From: Yamagishiella unicocca
Taxonomy: Eukaryota; Chlorophyta; Chlorophyceae; Chlamydomonadales; Volvocaceae
DNA length: 64,000 nt
Assembly: GCA_003116995.1 (NCBI GenBank)
Contig: BDSL01000038.1
Coordinates: forward strand, 620,001 to 684,000
Direction of reading: 5' to 3'
Part shown: piece after piece, positions 44,801 through 53,911 of the stretch
Numbering within the stretch: the first letter of the stretch is position 1
How the letters are laid out: the number at the start of each line of letters is the position of its first letter
Program-made: the position numbers and the translations under genes
The notes under the pieces: model-generated
What the model was told of the DNA's origin: nothing
The model's database searches: none
The model's input: the letters and a program-made list of their open reading frames with translations, nothing else

Positions 44801-47199
44801 TCCCCCAGCACTGCCGTCGCAGCATGTGAAGCTTGAGGGGCTGGGTTTGCCATCCGGCCCCGTGCCTGCACTGCCAGTGCCACCTAGGCCCCCTATTGCC
44901 ACTGCCAGTGCCACCAGGGCCTGCTATGGTGGGGCAGGGGCCCGAGGAGGCACTGGGCCGGTGTGGCGGCCAGCTGGGGCCTCCAACGCTGGCGCCCAGA
45001 GTGGGTTTGCTGCTCCTGTCGCCACCCCTTCTGCGAGTGGCGCAGTGGGCCTGCGAACTGGCCAGCAGCAGGTGGGGCGGAGGGGCCTGGCCCAAGGCAG
45101 CTTGGATGGTGCAGCGGGCGGCTGGGTGCAGGGCGGCCAACGAAGCGATGGAGACATCATTGTTATTGACGTTATTGATGACAGTGACGAGGATGACAGC
45201 GGCGTCCCACAGCGTCACCAGCAGCAGCTGCCAGGGGAAGGTGGTGCCCTGCCAGCTGACGCAGCCAGCCTGCCCGCCACCTCCATCACCCACCTGCATG
45301 GCCACGTGCCGCGAGAGCTGGGTCTGCCCCCCCTGCAGCCCGGTGAGGTGCGGCTGTGTGGCCTCACCTTCCACCCGGACCAGGACCTCCGCCGCGTCAT
45401 GGCCGAGTGGGAGGCTCGCGCCACTGAGCAGCACGGGCGGCCGCTGGAGGCGCTCCTCCCTGCCAAGGAGCAGATGTGGGTCGAGTCCGTCACAGACCTG
45501 GACACTGCCATCATCTGCTGGCGCCTGGCTGCACGGCTTGGCCTTACAGAGGGGCAGCGGGGGTATGGTGCAGCACTGCCGGAGGGCCCTATAGAGCCCG
45601 AGGGTGTGGAGGTGCGGCAAGACCCCTCCCGGGGCGGGCTGGGGCTGTTCGCCACGGCGCGCATACAGAAGAACGACGTGGTGTGCGTCGTGGGGGGCTA
45701 TGTAATGAAGCAGCCGCCCGCAGTTGGGGGCTTCCGTGGGCGGGGCTACAAGTCACTGCCCGCCCCTGCACGCGTGCAGCTTCGGCAGCGCATGGCGGGC
45801 AGCCGGGTTGCGGATGAGGCGCTGTACTGGAGCTACCTGGCAGGGTCTTTCTGGCTGCCGTACCCGGTCTCGGCGCAGGGGCTGGCGGCTTACGCAGGTG
45901 GGTCATGTGTCTTCAAGCAGTGAGCTTTGTTGTTTGGAGTGATATGGGTGGCGGGATTGTGCTGGTGGGTGTCGAGCGTGAGCATGAGCGGCAGTCATGT
46001 GATATTGTTTTTTTACAAATTCAAAGCTCGTTTCGCTCCCAACGTCTTGCCAAAACCCCTCGTGTCCTCCAGGCATGCCACCACTGGAGGTGCACATGCT
46101 GGGCTATGGCAACCTGGCGGCACTCATCAACGACCCACGGGTCAGCAACACCGGCGCTGGTGATGCCAACTGCTTGGTGCGTCGTCACAGGGCTGGGGAG
46201 GAGCGTACGGCAGCCATGAGGTGCACTTACCGCTTGTGCGCCAGTGGGCCTTATCCTGCCTTGCCTGGACAGCCTTCGCCCTGCTCCTACTATATCCCAT
46301 ATCAGCACCACCACCGCTGCCCCCTCCCCTGTCCCACCCGGCTTACACCCCGCCAGGTGGTGGTCGTGGTGGTGCGGGGTGTGCCTCTGCCGGTGCTGGT
46401 GGCGCTGCGCGATATCGCCCCCGGGGAGCAGCTGCTGCGGGACTACGGGGCGGGCTGGTGGCGGGAGCTGGCGGAGGACTCGCGGGTGCTGGACTGGCAC
46501 GGTGTCACCGCCGCTGACGTGCTGCACGACCCAGGGGCGGTAGCGGCGTACCCGCTTTGTGCTGCTGCTGCTCCGGGTGTTCCGGCCGCAGCTGAGGCCA
46601 TTCCGGCTGCGGCAGTGGGAGGGGCCGAGCAAGCGGTCCCGGGTTCAAACCCGGTGACTGGCGATGCGGGACGTGGCCTGTGGGGTCCTCCCCCGCCGGG
46701 TGGCACTGCCGGTGCTGCTGCTGGGTGTTGCGACCGGAGCGGCCGAGGCAGGAGGCGCCGGGAGGCTGATGATGATGAGGGGGACGGGGGGGACGGTGCC
46801 AGCTACCACCGCCGCCACCACCGATCCAAGCGAAGCCGCAGCAGCAGCCGTGACGGCCGCCGCAGGGAGCGGCGCCATCGGCGGACCTACCCGGGCCGCA
46901 GTGCCAGCCCAAGCACCAGCAGCACCGGCAGCACCAGCAGCGAGGACAGCTCGTGCAGCCGCAGCCGGGAGAGGCCCCGCCACCGGAAGCCCTCCCGCCG
47001 CCGCCACCACCACCGCCAGCACCACCGCTCCAGCGACCGCAGCCCGAGGCCCCGCGGCGATGGCCGCAGCAAACAGCGCCGCCAGGGCAGTCCGCATGCG
47101 GCAGTGCGGCCGCAGGTGCCCGGTGGCGGTGGTGGTGGCAGCAGGGGTGTGGTCGGAGGGCCTGCCATGGCCGCACAAGGGTTGCTAATAAAGGATTGA
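41806..47199 (+). CDS. SET-domain protein with B3-like modules and an RS-rich C-terminal tail
   Basis: This is a probable nuclear lysine methyltransferase; the substrate is unknown. The preferred model has four exons: 41806-41835, 41955-45897, 46073-46176 and 46357-47199 (1639 residues). An alternative without intron 1 starts at the ATG at 41847. Residues ~18-140, 206-300, 305-424 and 532-630 look like repeated modules. Several start with L..S.L and three end in LPDGRLVV or LPDGRAVV, which suggests plant-type B3 DNA-binding folds, though this is tentative. A long Gln/Pro/Ala-rich region follows. The SET domain (~1225-1395) has VRQDPSRGGLGLFATARI, VVCVVGGYVM, GYGNLAALINDPRV, VRGVPLPVLVALRDIAPGEQ and LLRDYGAGWW. 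The usual RFINHSC signature is changed to ALINDPR, and no post-SET cysteines are seen. The tail (~1487-1605) is full of Arg/Ser pairs and His, like splicing-factor RS domains. The last intron has length 180 with no stop, so it may be retained. Confidence 0.85.
46177..46356 (+). other. In-frame, stop-free intron of the SET gene
   Basis: GTGCGT...CGCCAG borders and restoration of the SET core support an intron. Its length (180) and lack of stops mean that retention would add 60 residues inside the SET domain without a frameshift. Confidence 0.6.
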
Positions 47200-47670
47200 T
47201 CGCTCCGGGACAGTGGGGGGCCTGAACTAAGGCTACCGCAGCTTGGGTTGCAGCCGGCCCCTGTCGCTGATCAACGTGGTCATATATATGACAGCATAGT
47301 TTTTGTTTTCATTTCATGCATTCGGTCCCACAGCCGTTTGGGACGGTAGACAGGCATTTGTATTCATGTGTTAGGATTGCTCACACTGCCAGCAGAGAGG
47401 TTTTGTACGAGGTTCGATTTTTATGTCCCACAAACGCACGCGGATAGCCAGTTGTGTTTGTGGCATCATGGTTCCTCAGGTAGATAGGGCACCTCAGTGG
47501 GACGCAAGGCTCAAGTGGTGTTGGCGTGGCTTTGAGGGGCGGTGTTACCGTCAAAATTTCGGGTCAAGCAGTGTACGTGGAGGAAACAAAACCACCTGAC
47601 TGAGATTCGGTGTACCACCAGATACCCCGGATGAACAAGGGCCCGGAGAACCGACCCACCCCCCGGCGTG

Positions 47671-47720
47671 TTCTAAACGTTTTTTCTCTCATCCACAGGT
47701 CTTCCTCGAAACCCCCCCCT
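47671..47720 (-). repeat. Family A mini-element, copy 7 (inverted)
   Basis: The reverse complement reads TTTCGAGGAAGACCTGTGGA, then TGAGAGAAAAAACGTTTAGA and ACACG, matching the ACS-intron copies 30 kb away. Confidence 0.7.
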
Positions 47721-47936
47721 GGGTGAATTGGGGCAGTGGCGGGCAGTGTGGGGCAGGGCTGGCAGTGGCGTCGGCGATCCTTTCTCGGGGGCTGTTAACT
47801 TGCGTAAGCGTCAGTACTGGACACCGGTGTGGGGAGGCACTTGGGTGGATGGCGGCCTGCACTGGGGTCGGAGTTGAGCCCGCCTTGTGGGCGGTGCGAG
47901 GCTGGGGTGGGGGGTGGGTTGCGGACCGCATCAGCA

Positions 47937-48010
47937 GTGGTGGCACTGCGGGTCTAAACGAGTGGTGGCACTGCGGGTCTAAACGAGTGGTGGCACTGCG
48001 GGTCTAAACG
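47937..48010 (+). repeat. 24-bp direct repeat, three copies
   Basis: GTGGTGGCACTGCGGGTCTA followed by AACGA is repeated three times head to tail. Confidence 0.85.
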
Positions 48011-48430
48011 AATGACAATCCTGGTGTGCGCTTCGCAACCACGTGACCGACCGCGTGTTGGGGTGCCAGGCGGAGTGAGGGGGTGAGGAGGCGCAGCAGC
48101 TCCACCGCGTGAGGCGAGGCTGCGGCGGTTCGCAAACACCACCTGCTCCTGGTGGACGACAGCGCCGTAGCTGACACGACCAGCCGGGCAGCCAGGCAGG
48201 GTGCGGCCGCCGCCGCGTGAGTAATGCTGCCGGGATTCACCACCGCTACCCCACTGCTACCCGCAGCCGCACCTCCAGCAGCTGCAGCTACAGCCAGGTC
48301 GTGCATCGGCACCCCCGCTACCCCACCGCTGCTGCACGATTGACCGGCTGGAGGCCCCTGGCTTGCAATCCACGGCGCAGTAGCCCGCATGTCGCCACGC
48401 CTCCTTCATACCAAGACGCGCTACACGGTG

Positions 48431-48435
48431 TTACA
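48431..48435 (-). promoter_or_regulatory. TGTAA polyadenylation signal (candidate, PELP1-like)
   Basis: TGTAA on the minus strand, about 217 bases after the stop codon at 48652. Confidence 0.45.
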
Positions 48436-48651
48436 CCCCCACGAGCCCGGATCCAGGGGCCCCGGTGATCCAGCGGGGCGCTGGTGTGTTTGGTGCACCC
48501 CGGGGTCGCAGCCCCTGTGCTAATTCTCCAGGGAGGCCCCCGCCGCTGCCCTCCGTGCCCCTCCCTTCACCGCAGACAATATCATCGCTGGCCAGCCCGC
48601 GAGCACCTGTCATTGAAGGCGTTATTCACCACTCAACACCACCGCAGCACC

Positions 48652-51600
48652 CTACTCGTCATCTCCGCTGCCGCTCTCATCCCCGGAGTCTATTTCCGGC
48701 AGCGACCCCTCGCTGTCCTCACTCTCATCGCCAAACACCGCCGCTGCCGGCGCCGCACGTGGGGCGGCAGCAGCAGCAGCAGCCGCAGCAGCAGGTGCGG
48801 CTACTGCTGGCGCCCCTCCTGCTGCTGCTGCTGCTGCCGGCGCAACAGCCGCCGTGCTCGACGCCTCCCCTTGCGACTTGTCTGCCGCCTTGATGCCCCC
48901 TGCCGCCTTGGCGCCCGCTGCGTCGCCCCCTTGCTGCCGCCGGGTGCCCCTGCCGGCGGGTACAGCCGCAGCCACAGCCGCAGCTGCTGCTGCTGCTGGT
49001 GGCTCCTTCACCCCCGCCTTCCCCGCCCTGGCCGCTCCCTTCTTCGCTGCTGCCGCTGTGACACCCACCGCCCCAGCCCCCTCCCTGGCGACTCCGTCAG
49101 CGACCCGCGGGACCTCCACCGCCGGTTTCTCCTGTTGCAGCTGCTGCGCCTCCGCCACCGCCACCGCCACCGGCGCCGGCGCCGTCACCGTCACCGTCAC
49201 AGGGGGCAGCTGCGGCTGCACTGGGTCCAACATGCTCCACAGCCGCGGCCGCGGCATCTGCACGCCCTGAGCCGCGCCACCGCCCATCCCTCCCGCGCCT
49301 GGCGCAGCCCCCCGCGGCCGCAGCAGCGCCTCCATCGCCATCAGCCCCTCCGTGCACACCTCCGCCAGCTCCAGCCCCCCGCTGCCCGCGGCGCCCGCCC
49401 GCAGCAGCACCAGGCCCTCCGCCAGGAAGGGCGGCTGGCTGGGCAGCGGCGCCCCCAGGCTGGCCACCAGGGCGCGTGTGGCGGCCACCCGCAGCCGCGC
49501 CACGTCGGTCGCCCTGGCGGCGGCGGAGGTGCCGGACTCCCGCGAGACCCGCAGCGCCGCGTCCGCCAGTACGGCAGCCATGTGGTACGACAGCGCGTCC
49601 AGCTGGCCGCGGACGTCGGCCGCCAGCGCCGGGCCGTACACCTGCAGCAGCGCCTCCGCCACCGCCAGCGCCGCCCGCTGCGCCTCCACGTCCTGCGGCG
49701 CCGCCACGGGCGCCACCGTCGCCGCCACCGCCGCCGCCGTCGACAGGTCCATTGCGGCGAGCGGGTCGGCCCCCGTCTTGGCCTTCTTGGCCGGCGGCGG
49801 GATGCCCGTCGGCGGTGCGGGTCGGCCGGCCTTGCCGAGGCCGCCGCCGGCGCCGCCGCTGCCGCTGCCGTACAAGGTCACGTGCAGCTGCTCCTGCTGC
49901 TGCACGGCACTGAGGCCGTACAGCTCCGTCACCATGCTGCCCACCGCCTCCGCCGCCAGATACCGACCCGCCGCGAAGCCCCCGGCCCGCAATACCGACA
50001 CGGTGGTGCCGTACAGGCGGGTGCGCACCGCGGGGAGCATGACGCAAGCCAGGCCGCCGGCGCCGCCAGCCTTGATCCTGCCGTACAGGTAACACCAGGG
50101 GGCCGAAGGGGGGTATAAAAGAAATCCGCCAAAGCGGGGGTTTCAAACAGATCAAAACCCAGAACGGCGCCCACGCGTGGCTGCTGGTCGCTGCCTCCGT
50201 GCCCGCCGCCGTCCTGGAACACCTGTCCGGCCCCACATCGCATATCGCACCGCACAGCGGTGCGGGCCCACGGCATCTTTCCCACCGCCCACCGCCCCTA
50301 TGAAGAAACAGGCGGAGGTCCCCATGCACTCCCAGTGGCCCCCTCCCCGCCCCCCCCCCGCCCACCTGCGCAGGTGCTCCGCCAGCAGCCGGCACACCAG
50401 CGCCAGCAGCGGCATCATCGCCGAGCGCACCACCCGGCACAGCAGCCCCAGCACCTCCCAAGCCATGCAGTGCAGCTCGGGCAGCGCCGCCAGCACCTCC
50501 GCCTGGGCCGACGAGGAGGGCGCGACGCGGCCGGGGGCCAGCAGCACTGCGGAGGACGGGAGGGAGGGCGGCAGGAGCAGGAAAGGGGTCGCTGACGGGG
50601 TCAGGGAGCGGCGGCAGCAGCAGCGGCAGCATGCTCATGTTCATTCGCCCTGCATTCTGAGGGGTTAGAGCTTTGCCGCTGCAACCCGACTGTGCCGCTG
50701 CAACCCGATTGTGCCGTTGCAACCCGATTATGCCAATGCAGCCCGATTGTGCCAATGCAGCCCGATTGTGCCGTTGCAACCCGATTGTGCCAATGCAGCC
50801 CGATTATGCCAATGCAGCCCGATTGTGCCAATGCAGCCCGATTGTGCCGTTGCAACCCGATTGTGCCAATGCAGCCCGATTGTGCCGTTGCAGCCCGATT
50901 GTGCCGTTGCAACCCGATTGTGCCGTTGCAACCCGATTGTGCCGTTGCAGCCCGATTGTGCCGTTGCAGCCCGATTGTGCCGTTGCAACCCGATTGTGCC
51001 GTTGCAACCCGATTGTGCCGTTGCAACCCGACTGTGCCGTTGCAACCCGACTGTGCCGTTGCAGCCCGATTGTGCCGTTGCAACCCGACTGTGCCACTGC
51101 AACCCGACTCAGGTGCGTCCAGCGAGCTGCAGGAGGGGTGGGGCCGCACCTGCCGCGTCCAGCCTCAGCAGCCGCATCACCAGCAGCAGGATGGCGTGTG
51201 CGGGCACCGGCACCGGCGACGAGGAGCCGGCCGTCAGCTGCGCCACCAGGCAGTCCAGCAGCGCCACACCAACCTAGTGGGGGAGGGGAGAGGGGGGAGA
51301 GGGGTAGAGGTGCGTGTGGCAGGGGAAGCAAGGCAGCGGGGTGGTGGTGGACGTCGTGGCGTTGCGTGGAGCATCGCGAACCACTGCAGTGTGCACCACT
51401 GCAGTGTGCACCACTGCAGTGTGCACCACTGCAGTGCGGGCCTCCACGTGCGGGTCTTCATGGCTCCGGCACGGCAACGGGCACAGCCAGGGCGACGGGC
51501 ACAACCCAGTACCTCCCACTCCCGGCCGCTCCCTCCCTCCCTCCCTCCCTCCCGCCCACCTGGAGCGTATGCGCCACGTCAGGACGCGCACCAGCAGCCC

Positions 51601-53431
51601 CCGGCCCCGCCCCGCCGCTGGCGCCCGACACGAAGCCAGACGGCCCCAGCAGCCCCTCCGCGTCCGCTGCTCCAGGGGCGGCCGCGTCCAGCTGCTCGCG
51701 GGCTCTGGTGCCCAGGCCGCCGTCAGCCGCCCCGTCCCCTCCTCCTCCACCGGCGCCGCCGTGGTACATGAGCACATCAATGGCGGTGTGCAGCGACAGC
51801 AGGGTGCGGCGGCAGAGGGAGCTCCAGGCCTCAGCGTCGGCGGCGGAGGCGCGGGGCAGCAGGGCCAGGGCCGCGGCGGCGGTGCTGCGGGCCACGGGCG
51901 CGGTGGCGGGCGCCGCCATCAGCGCCGCCAGCTGGCGCTCCAGGGGGGCCGAGTGGTTTCTCGCCACTGTGGGCAGCGCCTGCAGCACCGACCGAACGGT
52001 GGACAGCGCCGCCACCTGGCAACCTGAGTGGGAGGGGCGGGGGCGCGGGGCCGAGGCGGGCGAGGTGAGGGGTTTCGAGCGGGGAGGAAGCGGGGTGCAG
52101 CTCGTCCATCGCGCCCTATGATACTCGCTACTGAGATGGGTGACGTGTCCGCCCTGCCGCCCTCAGCTCCGCCCCCCGCCCTGCTCTCTGGCTCTGCCCC
52201 GGCAGGCCCTCCGCCGCCCCACCGCCCAGCCTGCCCCCGCTTCGTCTCCCGCCCTCCCTCGAGTGACTCACCGGCGTCCGTCAGCAGGGGGGTGGCCAGG
52301 TGCAGCGCCCTGCCCGCAATGCCGGACGAGTCGCGCCTCACTCCGGGGACATCCAGAAGCTCCCGCACCCTGGGGCCGCCCGGGTTGGGGCCGGGCAGGA
52401 GGGGAGGGTCGGGGAGGGGAGGGAGTCGCTGAGCCGTTGAGCCGCTGAGCCGTTGAACCGCTGAGCCGCTGAGGCGCTGAGGCGCTGCGCAGGCGCTTCA
52501 GGCTTCGGTAGCAAGAGCGGTTGCAGCCCCCATTGCGCTGCGGCCCAGCCGCTGCCTTGCTGGCCAGCCCGCCCGACCTGGCCCATGCTGCTGCAGCTCA
52601 GCGCCCAGCCGCCCTGCTGCCCCCACCTCATCCGGCCGGAAGCCCGTCCCACTGGGGCGCCCACAGCACCCACCCGCCCACAGCACCCACCCGCCCACAG
52701 CACCCACCCGCCCACAGCACCCACCCTCTCCCTCCCTTTCCCCGTCTATTGCCGTACACGTGTGTTCCTTGCGCCCCTCACTCCGCCCCGCACCTGGCGA
52801 ACAGCTCCCCCAGCGCGTGCAGGCAGGCGGCGCGGGGAGCGACACCCGCGTCCCGCCGCAACGCCTCCAGCAGGGCCGCCGCCCAGTCGCCGTACGACGC
52901 AAGGAAGGAGCGAGCCGGCACGTAGCGGCACACCACGCCCAGCAGCACCGCGGCACCGGGCCGGAAGGACGCCTGGAGCGTATGAGGGGGAGCGAGGATG
53001 GATGAGGCGCTGCTACGGGGTCCGTGACTGGGTGTGCGCGGGGCGGGCAGCTGGCGCAGCTAGGGGTGGGCAGCTGGTGCAGCGGGTCCCAATCCGCAGC
53101 CGGGCATGTTGTGAAGTTGGATGTGCTTAACGGCCGACACTGCGTAGCGATGAGGAGGTGACTGTCGTCAGGGCGAGTCCTTTGCCGAATGCTTGCGGCG
53201 CCTCACCTCAGTCTTGCTCAGCTGCTTAAGAAGGTGCTCAACCAACTTGCTTTGAAGCTCAGTAACCGGAGCCCAAAGTCCTCCCTGGGATCCATCTGGG
53301 CCCGCCGACAAGAGGCCGCTTCCGACAAGCAGCTGGGCGATGGCGGCGGTGCGGTCCGGGCTTAGCGGCTGGTCAAGCGAAGATAGGGTACTACGCAACA
53401 AAGCACTCCGTAATAAAGCAGCAGCCTCCAT
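48652..53431 (-). CDS. PELP1: PELP1/RIX1-like ribosome-biogenesis HEAT protein
   Basis: Seven exons join in phase: 53431-53207, 52972-52794, 52369-52272, 52023-51560, 51273-51150, 50546-50366 and 50077-48652, giving 898 residues. Helical HEAT-like repeats fill residues 1 to ~470, for example LLGVVCRYVPARSFLASYGD, ALLEALRRDAGVAPRAACLH, HLATPLLTDAGCQVAALSTV, WSSLCRRTLLSLHTAIDVLM and AWEVLGLLCRVVRSAMMPLL. The block 'AWSSLC.R.L.SLH...D.L' is what I remember from PELP1. The last exon carries an Ala/Gly/Pro-rich low-complexity region and an acidic C-terminus (FGDESEDSEGSLPEIDSGDE), like the Glu/Pro-rich tail of PELP1. The family works with a MIDAS AAA-ATPase partner in maturing pre-60S subunits in the nucleolus. 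The identification comes from fold pattern, order and tail, not from a search. The start codon sits at the edge of a 480-base shared promoter. Confidence 0.72.
50674..51110 (+). repeat. 19-bp minisatellite in a PELP1-like intron
   Basis: About 23 units of TGCCGTTGCAACCCGATTG occur, with two main variants (CCGTTGCAACC and CAATGCAGCCC) interspersed. It lies in the intron between the exons at 51150 and 50546. It produces long open frames in every direction because 19 is not a multiple of three. Confidence 0.97.
51375..51440 (+). repeat. 15-bp tandem repeat in a PELP1-like intron
   Basis: ACTGCAGTGTGCACC is repeated four times, the last copy diverging. Confidence 0.9.
52430..52500 (+). repeat. 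9-bp tandem repeat GCTGAGCCG
   Basis: About seven units of GCTGAGCCG, GTTGAGCCG or GCTGAGGC variants lie in a PELP1-like intron. Confidence 0.85.
52655..52730 (+). repeat. 17-bp tandem repeat in a PELP1-like intron
   Basis: CCCACAGCACCCACCCG is repeated about four times in the same intron as the 9-bp repeat. Confidence 0.9.
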
Positions 53432-53911
53432 TCGTAAGCGACCTAGTCAATCGGCACGTCGAGCCAAGATGGCAAAAGGTTAGAATCAAGGGCTAATTTT
53501 TACAGCACAGCTTCTATTATCCATGGTTAATTCTGCTAATATATTTCGTGATCAGCATTGTAATATTCCCCGGGTAAAGGCGTAAAGACCGTAGCCCAAC
53601 CCTAACGGCCCATTTCACGCAGTTCACGGCCAGAGCGCATCGGGGATGCAGAAACCATGCAAAACAGAGCAGCGTTCTATTAACTGTATTGTCCTACTGA
53701 GCATAAGTTCCTAACATTGTTTTTACGCAACCTAATAGCGAATGAAGCTCAACCCCTTGAGTCGCCTCAACCTCCGGGCTTGGCAATCACCGCTACCTCT
53801 TAAAAATCACCGTTGACTTCATAGTATGGTTTAAGACGTTGTGCTGATAGCAGCGAGCAACGAGGGCTGCAATAATCTCGTCACCAACTTGCGCTTGGCC
53901 CAGCATTCGCC
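53432..53911. promoter_or_regulatory. Bidirectional promoter region of PELP1-like (-) and DUF4211 (+) genes
   Basis: These 480 bases separate two divergent start codons and are clearly richer in A+T than the flanking exons. No open frame of note is present. Individual promoter elements could not be assigned. Confidence 0.55.

Larger units (their letters stand above)
47200..48651. other. Intergenic region between convergent SET and PELP1-like genes
   Basis: No supported gene. It contains one inverted family A element (47671-47720) and a direct triplication of a 24-base unit AGTGGTGGCACTGCGGGTCT plus AAACG at 47937-48010. A minus-strand TGTAA at 48435-48431 is probably the poly(A) signal of the PELP1-like gene. 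Open frames in 48000-48500 lack any conserved motif. Confidence 0.55.

Noticed and set aside
46627..46665. tRNA T-arm-like CCGGGTTCAAACCCGG
   Set aside because: No anticodon arm or acceptor stem could be placed around it, the loop is one base short, and it is within the SET coding exon.
48004..48390. Ala-rich 128-codon minus-strand frame downstream of the PELP1-like stop
   Set aside because: No conserved motif; it overlaps the expected 3' UTR and poly(A) signal of the PELP1-like gene.
49097..50779. 560-codon Gly/Ala-rich minus-strand frame
   Set aside because: It is a shifted frame over the PELP1-like last exon. The alternative frame gives HEAT-like helices and the acidic C-terminus.
50673..52121. 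Open frames of up to 482 codons encoding a repeated 'CR/CNPIVPLQPD' peptide
   Set aside because: They arise because the 19-bp minisatellite has no stop codon in any frame. The array lies in an intron whose flanking exons join in phase to conserved PELP1-like sequence on the other strand.
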